DNA of 64,000 nt from Gp13-AA77 sp035946575 (GTDB taxonomy: Bacteria; Acidobacteriota; Terriglobia; UBA7540), in contig DASYZG010000126.1 of assembly GCA_035946575.1 (NCBI GenBank), positions 1 through 64,000 of the forward strand, given 5' to 3'. Of the stretch, positions 34,035-42,328 are shown piece after piece (within the stretch, counting starts at the first letter, position 1; every line of letters begins with the position of its first letter). Both the position numbers and the translations under genes were made by a program. Under the pieces are notes generated by a model. That model did not search any database and was not told where the DNA came from. It worked only from the letters and a program-made list of their open reading frames with translations.

Positions 34035-36257
34035 TTATCGGTAATAGTGGAACCGCGAGCGCAGGTAGAAGTACTCGTTGATGGGTTGATCGTCCTGGAG
34101 CGGAGGAACGCGCGGATCTTCGGCAACGAAGTCCGCGACCGGGCGCTCGTGTTCGAGCACCAGCGCGAACATGCCTTCGGTGGTTGGCGCCGGGCCCCAT
34201 TCCACGAAATCGGCAGCAGCCGCGGGCGGCAGCCGGCTCGCGAGTTCGTCCGCGCTCAGCACGGGCAGAGGCTTGTCGCTAGCGACGAAATGAAATCCCC
34301 AGCCCTTGATCGACGTGAACACGCGCACATAGGGAAAGCAATCGCTTACCGCTTTGGCAACGGACGCCTGCGTGGCGTCATCGGCGCCCGGCAGCCAGAT
34401 CTGCAGGATTCCGCCGGAGTTCAGATGCGCTCTTGCGACTCTCAGGAATTCAACCGAATAGAGAAGGCTGGAAGTGGCCGCGCCCGGCGGCGGCGGAGGA
34501 TCGACGGTGATCACGTCATAGCGTTCCGCCGATCGCTCCAGAAATCGGCGGCCGTCATCGATCACCAGGTGCGCGGAAGGCAAGCCCAGCAGCGCCGGAC
34601 CATCGGGATGGAAGTAGCCGAACAGCTTGGGCACGCTCGGGACCAGCTCGACGGCGGTCGTCGGGATCCCCCACGACATCATGGAACGGAACGTCGTGCC
34701 CATCCCGAAGCAGATCACCAGGCCGTTCTTGGGCGCCCTGTCGAGCAGCGCCAGGGGGAAATGCGCCATCACCTTGGTGATGGGGGTGAGGTTCGTCATG
34801 CCCAGCCCATTAACGAGCAGCCGCTTGTCCATGCCGCTGCCCGTCGCAATCACCGTCGCCGTATAGTCCCGTCGCAGCACTCTGTCGGGATACTTCGCCT
34901 CATAGCCGCGCGCGAACGCCGCCAGGATCACCGAGCTCACAACCACGCCGGCGTAAAGAGCTCTGGTCTTCCGGGGCGAAAGCGAAGGTGCCCGGGACGA
35001 GGTTTCGTACAATGCGGCGAGAAGTCCGATCAGGAACAGCGGCAGCGACATGACATAAAGACCCCATCGATCGCCGAGCCACGGCAGAATCCAGAATCCG
35101 GCCATCAAGGGTCCGAGAATCGCGCCCACGATATTCACCGCATAGGCGCGGCCGGCGCGGTTGGGATCGCCCGACGACCACTGATCGACGAGCATGGGCG
35201 TCAGGAATCCGAGCAAGCTGCTGAAGGGCACAATGCCGAGCGCCGCTCTCCAGGCTGCGGCATGCGCGGATTTGAGGACGGGCAGATGCGGATCGGCGAA
35301 GACCAGGGGCAGCAGAGCCAGAAGCCCGGACAGGATCCAGGCCGGAGCGGTCCGCCCGGGATCGTGGCTGCGCACCCAACCGCGGTAGATCCTCGATCCG
35401 GCGAAGGTCGCGGCCAGATAGAACCCGAGAATCTCCGCGAAGGCGTAAACGACGTTTCCGAGGTAAGCCGTGTATTGCCTGATCCAGATAACCTCCATCG
35501 CCATGGTGCACAGGCCGGTGGTGAAGAGCAGCCAAAGCACGACCCTTCCCGAAGAGGCATAGATGCTCTGCGCGAATCGCCTCGCTGGCGCCGTGGACGG
35601 GCTACGAATCGGTTGCGGGACCGCGGAGCGTCGGAAGCTCAAGGCAAACACCGTCGCCGCCAGAATAGCGTTCAGGGCGACGGCGGCGTGCAGGGTGCCC
35701 GTGAAGCCCAGCAACTCGATCAGCACAAAGGTGGCGACCAGAGTTCCCAGGACGGCGCCGAGTACGTTGGCGAGGTACAGATAGCTGAACGAGCGCGCCG
35801 ACTCTTTCGCGATCAGCCTGCGGATCGCAGCCATGGCGAAGGGAAAGGTCGCGCCCATGCACGTGCACCAGGGAAGCAAGGCCACGCATATCCAGCCGCC
35901 GGAGGCGAGGTAATAGGTCGAGGATTGCCAGGCGAGGTTCGCTCCCGCTCCGGCGAGCATGCGAGAACCCAGATCGATCAGCGCCGGCACCAGCAGTCCG
36001 GAAGCGCCGATCAGGAGCTCGGTCAAACCATAGAGTCGCAAGGCGGCCGACCGCGGAGAGCCATCGAACCGGCGCACGAACGCTCCGCCGGCCCAGGATC
36101 CGAGGCCCAGACCCGCCATGAATACGGACAGTACGATCGACACCATCGGCGTCGTCACGCCGAACTTGGCCATGGCGAGCCGCAGCCACACGACTTCGTA
36201 CACCAGGCTGCAGAAACCTGATAGCAGGAAGAATCCAAAGAACCAGCGGATCCGCAT
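34035..36257 (-). CDS. membrane-fused spermidine-synthase-like protein
   Basis: A 740-residue fusion. Residues 1-430 hold about 12 transmembrane helices in two related halves, each opening with a similar helix (LSGFCSLVYEVVWLRLAMAK; TTGLCTMAMEVIWIRQYTAY). Residues about 450-740 are a class I methyltransferase-like spermidine synthase domain (VICFGMGTTFRSM for the nucleotide-binding loop, then HLVIDDGRRFLERSAERYDV and ITVDPP, PEEYPYEE-type Asp-rich motif altered). Such fusions are annotated as polyamine aminopropyltransferases, but key residues vary and the true substrate is unknown. The gene stands alone. Confidence 0.85.
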   Translation of the reverse strand: MRIRWFFGFFLLSGFCSLVYEVVWLRLAMAKFGVTTPMVSIVLSVFMAGLGLGSWAGGAFVRRFDGSPRSAALRLYGLTELLIGASGLLVPALIDLGSRMLAGAGANLAWQSSTYYLASGGWICVALLPWCTCMGATFPFAMAAIRRLIAKESARSFSYLYLANVLGAVLGTLVATFVLIELLGFTGTLHAAVALNAILAATVFALSFRRSAVPQPIRSPSTAPARRFAQSIYASSGRVVLWLLFTTGLCTMAMEVIWIRQYTAYLGNVVYAFAEILGFYLAATFAGSRIYRGWVRSHDPGRTAPAWILSGLLALLPLVFADPHLPVLKSAHAAAWRAALGIVPFSSLLGFLTPMLVDQWSSGDPNRAGRAYAVNIVGAILGPLMAGFWILPWLGDRWGLYVMSLPLFLIGLLAALYETSSRAPSLSPRKTRALYAGVVVSSVILAAFARGYEAKYPDRVLRRDYTATVIATGSGMDKRLLVNGLGMTNLTPITKVMAHFPLALLDRAPKNGLVICFGMGTTFRSMMSWGIPTTAVELVPSVPKLFGYFHPDGPALLGLPSAHLVIDDGRRFLERSAERYDVITVDPPPPPGAATSSLLYSVEFLRVARAHLNSGGILQIWLPGADDATQASVAKAVSDCFPYVRVFTSIKGWGFHFVASDKPLPVLSADELASRLPPAAAADFVEWGPAPTTEGMFALVLEHERPVADFVAEDPRVPPLQDDQPINEYFYLRSRFHYYR

Positions 36258-36432
36258 CGTGTCGCTTTCCTGTTGCTTGCGCGCCTTACATTACTATAAG
36301 CGCGACACGGCGGCCCATCGATCATTTAACAGGAGTAGAGAAGCGGTGGAGTGTTCCCCCGAACCGGCTGCTGAAAAACGCGGTTTGAAGAGGGTAGCGG
36401 CGGGTTTACCTCGCCACCGTAGTGACCATACA

Positions 36433-37257
36433 TCAGCTGCCGGTGATCTTCGTCAATCCCGAGTTCAGCGACCCCTGCCGGTACCCTTCGAGATCGAGCG
36501 TGACGTACGTGAATCCCAGGGCTTTCAGCGCCTCCACGAATCGCCGCGCCATTTCGGGGTCGAGTGCGCGCGGCAGTTCTTCGGCTGCGATCTCGACACG
36601 CGCCAGCTGGTCATGATGCCGCAGCCGGAAGCGTGTGAATCCGAGTGCGCGCAGAGCCTCCTCGCCCTTCTCAACCACGCGCAACCGCTCGGGCGTGACC
36701 TCGATGCCGTACGCGATCCGCGAAGCGAGACAGGGGGACGCGGGACGGTCCCAGACCGGAACGCCCGCGCGCCGAGCCAGTTCCCGGATGTCGGCTTTGG
36801 TCAGCTGCGCGGCCACCAGTGGCGTCAGCACGCGATGATCGCGCGCCGCCTGCTGGCCGGGGCGCCAGTCGCCGAGGTCGTCCATATTCACCCCATAAGC
36901 CACGGCAGCGTAGCCGCGCCGCTCGGCGAGGGCGTCGAGCTCCGTGAACAGCTCGTCCTTGCAGAAGAAGCAGCGATTGGGAGCATTGGCGCGATACGCG
37001 GGATTTGCGACCTCGCGCGTCTCGATGAACTCGTGCGGCAGGGCCAGCTCCCGGGCGCAGTCGGTGGCTTTCCGGCGATCCTCTGCCGAGTAGCTCTCGC
37101 TGAGCGCGGTCACGGCGAGCATGCGGTCCGCCAGGACGTGGTGTGCGGCGTAGGCCAGGAACGCCGAATCGACGCCGCCCGAATACGCCACCACCAGCGA
37201 CGGCACGCGGCCGAGTTCGTCCTCGAGTCGCGCCTGCTTGGTTTCGAGCTCGCTCAT
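36433..37257 (-). CDS. larE: LarE, ATP-dependent sacrificial sulfur transferase
   Basis: A 274-residue PP-loop ATPase. The ATP loop is AYSGGVDSAF (24-33). NRCFFCKDELF (94-104) and DRPASPCLASRI (170-181) are LarE signatures. Cys176 is present; in Lactiplantibacillus plantarum LarE, Cys176 gives up its sulfur to the nickel-pincer cofactor precursor. LarE acts in making the NPN cofactor of lactate racemase-type enzymes. No larA, larB or larC lies in the window, so the gene is an orphan here. It is followed 63 bp upstream on the same strand by a GT2 gene. Confidence 0.9.
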   Translation of the reverse strand: MSELETKQARLEDELGRVPSLVVAYSGGVDSAFLAYAAHHVLADRMLAVTALSESYSAEDRRKATDCARELALPHEFIETREVANPAYRANAPNRCFFCKDELFTELDALAERRGYAAVAYGVNMDDLGDWRPGQQAARDHRVLTPLVAAQLTKADIRELARRAGVPVWDRPASPCLASRIAYGIEVTPERLRVVEKGEEALRALGFTRFRLRHHDQLARVEIAAEELPRALDPEMARRFVEALKALGFTYVTLDLEGYRQGSLNSGLTKITGS

Positions 37258-37320
37258 GGTCAGGCTCAGGATAACGCGCCCGCGCCTTCAAAGCAATTTG
37301 GGCCAGAAAGGGTGCGGGTG

Positions 37321-38379
37321 TCAGACGCTCCGGTTCGTGGAATACTCGCGCCCCTTCCAGCTTACCGAGCCGAGCCAGCGATGCGCCACCATGGAATCGA
37401 TGAGCATCAGGCTGAAAAGAGCGGCGCCCGGGACCAGATAGTTGGCGGGCTCCGGCGCGAATCCGATTCGCTTGAGAGCCCGGGAGTAGAGGTAGCGGCC
37501 CAGACCCGCGCCCGCCAGGCACCCCAGGCCAAAGGCAGCGAAACCGGCTCCGTCTCCCACTGCGCCCGCCCCGAAACCCAGAACGCAGCCGATCGGCGGC
37601 GCAACGTACAAAAACCAGACGCGGGTAAAGGCAGCGAGCACGCCCGGCGGCGAGCAACCCCAAAGCAGATACAAGTTCTTCCGCCAGCCGAGCCACATGT
37701 CGCCGAGGCTGCGATACATGCGCGTGCTCACCCACTGAGCGCCAGGCAGGAAGGCGATCCGTCGGCCAGCGCTCTTGAGGCGCCGAGCCAGCGCAACGTC
37801 TTCCAGAATCTCGCCGTGCAAAGCTTCGTGCCCGCCGATGGAGTCATACGCCGCGCGTCGAATCAGGATGTATTGGCCGTTCGCGGCGGCAGCCTTCGAC
37901 TTGGGGTCGTTGACTTCGCTGAACCGGAACAACCGCGCCAGCTCGGTGTAGGCAAACGGAATGACGGCCTTTTCCCACCAGGTCGTGGTTTCCTGGCCCG
38001 GCGAGAGCGAGATCATGTCGGCACGCTGGCTGTGCGCGCGTTCCAGGACTTCGGCAAGGCTTCCGGCGCGATGATCGGTGTCGGCGTCGGTGAACAGCAG
38101 CCAGTTTCCCGTGGCCTCGCGGGCGCCGGCGGCGAGGGCGTTCGACTTGCCGGTCCAGCCCGGCGGAGGATTGCCCACACGCAGGGTACGCAGCCGCGGG
38201 ATCTCGTCGCGCAGCGAGTGGAGAATCTCCGTCGTTCCGTCTTCGGAGTGATCGTCCACCACAAGGATCTCGGTGACTTCCGGTTGCGCCGCGACCGAGC
38301 GGACGGCGCGCGCGATGTTGGCCGCTTCGTTGCGGGCGGGGATCAGGGCGGACACCCGATCTTCTCTAGTTGACGCCAT
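37321..38379 (-). CDS. family 2 glycosyltransferase, membrane-bound
   Basis: A 352-residue GT-A fold enzyme. The N-terminus VSALIPARNEAANIARAVRS is the nucleotide-binding start, EILVVDDHSEDGT follows, and the DXD motif is DADTDH. LEDVALARRLKSAG is the ED acceptor-site motif, and three or four hydrophobic helices form the C-terminal third. It resembles hopene-associated HpnB-like and carotenoid-type glycosyltransferases. No hopanoid cluster is present, though a squalene-cyclase-like gene lies 7 kb away. The acceptor is unknown. Confidence 0.85.
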   Translation of the reverse strand: MASTREDRVSALIPARNEAANIARAVRSVAAQPEVTEILVVDDHSEDGTTEILHSLRDEIPRLRTLRVGNPPPGWTGKSNALAAGAREATGNWLLFTDADTDHRAGSLAEVLERAHSQRADMISLSPGQETTTWWEKAVIPFAYTELARLFRFSEVNDPKSKAAAANGQYILIRRAAYDSIGGHEALHGEILEDVALARRLKSAGRRIAFLPGAQWVSTRMYRSLGDMWLGWRKNLYLLWGCSPPGVLAAFTRVWFLYVAPPIGCVLGFGAGAVGDGAGFAAFGLGCLAGAGLGRYLYSRALKRIGFAPEPANYLVPGAALFSLMLIDSMVAHRWLGSVSWKGREYSTNRSV

Positions 38380-38438
38380 GGAATGGTTCCGGAAACCACG
38401 TAGGGGCGACCCTGGAGCGCGGGCATCCCGCTTTCAAT

Positions 38439-38444
38439 TATAAT
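38439..38444 (+). promoter_or_regulatory. consensus -10 element before the thioredoxin gene
   Basis: TATAAT is followed by a predicted start near 38451 and a 76-nt leader that contains a palindromic repeat (38489-38506). No convincing -35 element was seen. Confidence 0.4.
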
Positions 38445-38488
38445 GGAGCATGGTTTCCACAATGAGAGAGTGATTCGGCGTATCGTCA

Positions 38489-38506
38489 TTCCCGCACAAG
38501 CGGGAA
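38489..38506. repeat. dispersed palindromic repeat in the leader of the thioredoxin gene
   Basis: TTCCCGCACAAGCGGGAA has 7-bp arms and a four-base loop. It belongs to the same family as 1060-1079 and stands 20 bp before the ATG at 38527. It opens the frame upstream to 38443 (reading IPAQAG). Confidence 0.7.
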
Positions 38507-38526
38507 GCCACGAGCCTGAGCGCAAA

Positions 38527-39090
38527 ATGGGTAAGAAGCTGCTGATTTACGCGATCCCCGTCGCCATCCTGGCGGCCGTGGCGTGGTTCGAGCTGCGCGG
38601 CGGTACGCATCCGGTTCAGCTCGGCGAGAAAGTCCCGAATTTCAACCTGGCTGTTGCCGCCAACGGCGGTGATAAGGCGGCCGATGCGACCGGCGATGTC
38701 CGGCTTGCGGATTATCATGGCAAGGTGCTGGTGCTGAATTTCTGGGCGACCTGGTGCCCGCCCTGCGTCGAGGAAACGCCGAGTCTCGAAGACTTCGCCC
38801 GGCGGGTGAAGCCCCTGGGCATCGAAGTGCTGGGCGCGAGTGAGGACACGGACTCGGCTGCGCTCGCGGCCTTCGTCGCCAAGTATCATCTCACTTACAC
38901 CATCGCTCACGATCCCGGCCGCGCGCTGGCCACGCGTTACGGCACGCTGCAGTTCCCGGAGACCTACATCATCGACAAAGACGGGCATCTCGCGGAGAAG
39001 ATCATCAGCAACACCGACTGGGACGATCCGCGCATGCTGGCCTACGTTCGCGAGCTCGCGCTGCCCAACCGGGCTCAAGCTTCGAACTGA
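38527..39090 (+). CDS. membrane-anchored TlpA-like thioredoxin
   Basis: A 187-residue thioredoxin-fold protein with one N-terminal transmembrane helix (KKLLIYAIPVAILAAVAW). The redox motif WCPPC follows VLVLNFWAT, and the cis-Pro loop is FPETYIIDKDG. It is the TlpA/ResA type, which reduces disulfides outside the cytoplasm, for example in apocytochrome c or CuA assembly. ATG 38527 is preferred over the 38443 start, which would add repeat-encoded residues. The copper-type ATPase starts 58 bp downstream, so a joint role in metal and cytochrome handling is likely. Confidence 0.88.
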   Translation: MGKKLLIYAIPVAILAAVAWFELRGGTHPVQLGEKVPNFNLAVAANGGDKAADATGDVRLADYHGKVLVLNFWATWCPPCVEETPSLEDFARRVKPLGIEVLGASEDTDSAALAAFVAKYHLTYTIAHDPGRALATRYGTLQFPETYIIDKDGHLAEKIISNTDWDDPRMLAYVRELALPNRAQASN

Positions 39091-39147
39091 GGTCTTACGC
39101 TTTCTTGAAACTGCCTGCTCCGGTCCGCATCGCATAAGTAGGACCGC

Positions 39148-41718
39148 ATGGCCAGCCAGACGACAAGCGAAGTCAGTCCAGAGGCGAAGGCGGTTGATCC
39201 CGTCTGCGGCATGACGGTCGATCCCGCGCGCGCCGCCGCGAGTTACGATTACCGCGGCAAGACCTACCACTTCTGCTGCCGCGGATGCCTCGGCAACTTC
39301 CAGGCTGATCCGGAGAAGTTCCTCAGCGCCAGACCGGCTACACCCTCGATGGGTTCCCAGGCCCCCACGCATGCCGGGAAAGCCGTCGGGGGGCTCGTAA
39401 CACTCGGCGCAGCTCCCAAATCCCACGCGCAGGTGGCGCCCTCGCCGCCCGCGGTCGGGGCCAGACCTGCCCCGAAACCGGCCGGCGAAAACGGCGCCTA
39501 CACTTGCCCCATGGACCCCGAGGTACGCGCCGCGGGGCCGGGGCCTTGCCCGAGGTGCGGCATGGCGCTCGAGCCCGTCGCGCCGGCGCTGCGCACGCGG
39601 ACCGAGTGGGTATGCCCGATGCATCCCGAGATCGTCCGCGCGGAGGCGGGGTCGTGCCCGATCTGCGGCATGGCGCTCGAATCGCGCACCGCCGCCGTCG
39701 AAGAGAAAGAGAATCCCGAGCTTCGCCTGATGACGCGGCGTTTCTGGGCGAGCGTGGTGCTGACGGCGCCGCTGCTCGTCCTGGGCATGTCCGGCATGAT
39801 GCCCGCGGTCGGCCGGCTCGTTCCCGAAGCGAGCCGGAACTGGGTGGAGCTGGCGCTGGCCACGCCGGTGGTCCTGTGGGGCGGCTGGCCCTTCTTTGAG
39901 CGTTTCCGGGCTTCCCTCGTCAACCGCAGCCCCAACATGTTCACGCTCATCGCCCTCGGCACCGGAACGGCTTACATCTATAGCCTCGTAGCGACGCTCG
40001 CGCCCGGCGTACTGCCGGCGAGTACGCGCCCTGCGGGCGGCGCGGTTCCGGTGTACTTCGAGGCGGCTGCGGCCATCACCACCCTGGTCCTGCTTGGCCA
40101 GGTGCTGGAGTTGCGCGCGCGGGCCCAAACCTCGAGCGCCATCCGCGCGCTGCTGGCTCTCGCGCCCAAGACCGCGCGCCGCATCCTCGACGGCGGCCGC
40201 GAGGAGGACGTCCCGCTGGACACCGTGGCGGCGGGCGACCGCCTGCGCGTACGTCCCGGCGAGCGCGTACCTGTCGATGGCATGGTGCTCGACGGCCATA
40301 GTTCGGTGGACGAGTCGATGCTGACGGGCGAGCCGATTTCCGTCGAGAAGGAATCGGGCGCGCGCGTAAGCGGCGGTACGCTGAATGGCAACGGGAGCCT
40401 CGAGATTCGGGCGGAGCGCGTGGGCGCAGAGACGCTGCTCGGGCAGATCGTCCGCCTCGTGGCCGAAGCGCAGCGCAGCCGCGCGCCCATCCAGCGCCTG
40501 GCGGACCGGTTCGCCGCCTGGTTCGTGCCGGGCGTGGTGACGGCGGCGGCGATCACGTTCATCGTCTGGTGGCTGGCCGGACCGGAGCCGCGCTTCGCGC
40601 ACGCGCTGGTGAACGCCGTAGCCGTGCTGATCATCGCCTGCCCTTGTGCGCTCGGACTCGCCACGCCCATGTCGATCATGGTGGGCACAGGACGCGGCGC
40701 GCGCGCCGGCGTGCTCATCCGCGACGCTGAAGCGCTCGAGACGTTGGCGCGCGTAAACACGCTGGTGGTCGACAAGACCGGCACACTGACCGAAGGCCGC
40801 CCGCGCCTGACGGAGGTCATGCCGCTCGGCGGCCTCGGGACGGACGAGATTCTCGTGCTCGGCGCGAGCCTGGAGCGCGCCAGTGAGCATCCTCTGGCCA
40901 CGGCGATCACCGCCGCGGCGCGCGCTCGCGGCCTCGAGCTGAAGCCGGTGGAGAATTTCCGCGCCGTGACCGGCAAGGGCGTGAGCGGAGTTGTGGACGG
41001 CCGTAAGGTGACGCTGGGCAACGCCGAGATGCTTGCGGACGCCGGTATGCACGAGAACGTGCTCGACGAGCTCAGCGCCGGCGCCGAAGCCTTGCGCGGT
41101 AAGGGCCAGACGGTGATGCTGGCCGCCGTCGACGGCCGGCGCGCCGGACTCTTTGCCGTGGCCGATCCCATCAAAGGTTCCACTCCCGAAGCGCTGCGCC
41201 TGCTGCGCGACGAGGGGCTGCGGATCGTGATGCTGACGGGCGACAATCCCGCCACGGCCAGGGCGGTGGCGAGCGAACTGGGCATCACCGAGTTCGAAGC
41301 GGGCGTGCTGCCCGACCGCAAGATCGAAGTGGTGCGCCGCCTCCAGACGGAAGGCCGCGTGGTGGCGATGGCCGGCGACGGCATCAACGATGCGCCGGCG
41401 CTGGCGCAGGCGGAGGTCGGGATCGCGATGGGCTCGGGCACGGATGTGGCGCTGGAAAGCGCCGGGATCGCGCTGGTGAAGGGCGATCTCCGCGCCATCG
41501 TGCGCGCGCGGCGCCTCAGCGAATCCACCCTGCGCAATATCCGGCAAAATCTCTTCTTCGCTTTCGTCTACAACTCGCTCGGCATTCCCATCGCCGCGGG
41601 CGTTCTCTATCCCGTATTCGGATTGCTGCTCAGCCCGGTGATCGCGAGCGCGGCGATGACCTTCAGCTCGGTGTCGGTGATCAGCAACGCGCTGCGGTTG
41701 CGGCATGTGGAGTTGTAG
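39148..41718 (+). CDS. copper-type P1B ATPase with YHS and two metal-binding domains
   Basis: An 856-residue heavy-metal ATPase. N-terminal order: YHS domain (VDPVCGMTVDP to about residue 60), a Pro/Ala linker, and two heavy-metal binding domains (YTCPMDPEV...CPRCGMALE and WVCPMHPEI...CPICGMALE). Then follow the membrane helices, TGEP actuator motif, the CPC metal site (Cys498, Cys500), the phosphorylated Asp542 in DKTGTLTEG, SEHPLA, TGDN and GDGINDAP. The CPC motif with this N-terminus points to copper export or loading of extracytoplasmic cuproproteins. It does not have the classical GMTCxxC MerR-type ferredoxin domain. It is next to a TlpA-like thioredoxin. Confidence 0.93.
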   Translation: MASQTTSEVSPEAKAVDPVCGMTVDPARAAASYDYRGKTYHFCCRGCLGNFQADPEKFLSARPATPSMGSQAPTHAGKAVGGLVTLGAAPKSHAQVAPSPPAVGARPAPKPAGENGAYTCPMDPEVRAAGPGPCPRCGMALEPVAPALRTRTEWVCPMHPEIVRAEAGSCPICGMALESRTAAVEEKENPELRLMTRRFWASVVLTAPLLVLGMSGMMPAVGRLVPEASRNWVELALATPVVLWGGWPFFERFRASLVNRSPNMFTLIALGTGTAYIYSLVATLAPGVLPASTRPAGGAVPVYFEAAAAITTLVLLGQVLELRARAQTSSAIRALLALAPKTARRILDGGREEDVPLDTVAAGDRLRVRPGERVPVDGMVLDGHSSVDESMLTGEPISVEKESGARVSGGTLNGNGSLEIRAERVGAETLLGQIVRLVAEAQRSRAPIQRLADRFAAWFVPGVVTAAAITFIVWWLAGPEPRFAHALVNAVAVLIIACPCALGLATPMSIMVGTGRGARAGVLIRDAEALETLARVNTLVVDKTGTLTEGRPRLTEVMPLGGLGTDEILVLGASLERASEHPLATAITAAARARGLELKPVENFRAVTGKGVSGVVDGRKVTLGNAEMLADAGMHENVLDELSAGAEALRGKGQTVMLAAVDGRRAGLFAVADPIKGSTPEALRLLRDEGLRIVMLTGDNPATARAVASELGITEFEAGVLPDRKIEVVRRLQTEGRVVAMAGDGINDAPALAQAEVGIAMGSGTDVALESAGIALVKGDLRAIVRARRLSESTLRNIRQNLFFAFVYNSLGIPIAAGVLYPVFGLLLSPVIASAAMTFSSVSVISNALRLRHVEL

Positions 41719-41765
41719 CGCAGGCTCGAAAGGGTGACCTGATGAAACTGAGGGCAATCGAGGCG

Positions 41766-42035
41766 CTAGCGATAAATTTCCCTGCGGTGTCCGACGCGGA
41801 GGACTAGAACGATCAAGCGGTCATCTTCGATCCTGCAAATGAGACGGTAATCGCCGACCCGGTATTTCCAGAATTCTCCCAGCCGTGAGCCGTGCAACAC
41901 TTCTCCGATGCGGCGCGGATTGTCCAGCCTGGCCGCTCGTTCGTGGAGGAACTTCAGGATGCGCCGGACGTTTTGGGCGTCTAGCTTGTTCAGCTCGCGG
42001 TCGGCGGCAGGGGACAGCTCAACCTTCCAAGCCAT
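41766..42035 (-). CDS. RelE/ParE-family toxin
   Basis: An 89-residue toxin with the family pattern WKVELSPAADRELNKLDAQN and, in the C-terminal half, RLGEFWKYRVGDYRLICRIE followed by VLRVGHRREIYR. RelE homologues cut mRNA at the ribosome. The catalytic-type basic residues (Arg in YRVGDYRLI and HRREIYR) are present. The ORF overlaps the antitoxin gene by 17 bp and is translated after it, as is usual for such pairs. Confidence 0.92.
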   Translation of the reverse strand: MAWKVELSPAADRELNKLDAQNVRRILKFLHERAARLDNPRRIGEVLHGSRLGEFWKYRVGDYRLICRIEDDRLIVLVLRVGHRREIYR

Positions 42036-42243
42036 GACGTTTCATGACGTCGTCAAGAGGAATGGTCTGGTCTTCGCCATCCCGGATGCGGTCGAGCCTC
42101 CGTTCGGCCAGATACAAGTCCTCGATCTCCTCGAGGTGCGCCAAAATGGCTTCCCGAACGTAGAACGTCTTGGTGCGTCCCGTGCGCCGGGCCAACTTTT
42201 CCAAGCGTTTCTCAATGGACTCTGGAAGTCGAATCGCTAGCAT
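42019..42243 (-). CDS. ribbon-helix-helix antitoxin
   Basis: A 74-residue antitoxin. The N-terminal RHH fold reads MLAIRLPESIEKRLEKLARR, then TGRTKTFYVREAILAHLEE. The C-terminal tail (DLYLAERRLDRIRDGEDQTI) is the toxin-binding part. The start is ATG 42243; the upstream TTG at 42261 lies in the operator and is not used. It should repress the operon by binding the palindrome at 42253-42268. Confidence 0.92.
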   Translation of the reverse strand: MLAIRLPESIEKRLEKLARRTGRTKTFYVREAILAHLEEIEDLYLAERRLDRIRDGEDQTIPLDDVMKRHGLEG

Positions 42244-42252
42244 ATGCGTCTC

Positions 42253-42268
42253 GCTATACAAGTATAGC
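42253..42268 (-). promoter_or_regulatory. operator/promoter of the toxin-antitoxin operon
   Basis: GCTATACAAGTATAGC is a perfect palindrome with 7-bp arms and a two-base centre. On the minus strand it contains TATACT, a good -10 element, so a bound antitoxin would block transcription. The start codon is about 10 bases downstream of the predicted start point. Confidence 0.7.
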
Positions 42269-42328
42269 GCACACCTGCGCGCCGCGGGTACGTCTAACCC
42301 GCTCTCACCGCTCTCAGCAGGCGGGGTG

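Noticed and set aside
33951..38373. Long + strand ORFs of 750 codons opposite the SpeE-like, LarE and GT2 genes
   Set aside because: Antisense shadows rich in Arg, Gln and Gly with no motifs; the minus-strand proteins are clearly real.
38434..41757. 1107-codon ORF antisense to the P-ATPase and TlpA genes
   Set aside because: Low-complexity His/Arg/Ala-rich translation typical of the antisense frame of a GC-rich gene; the + strand genes have complete motif sets.
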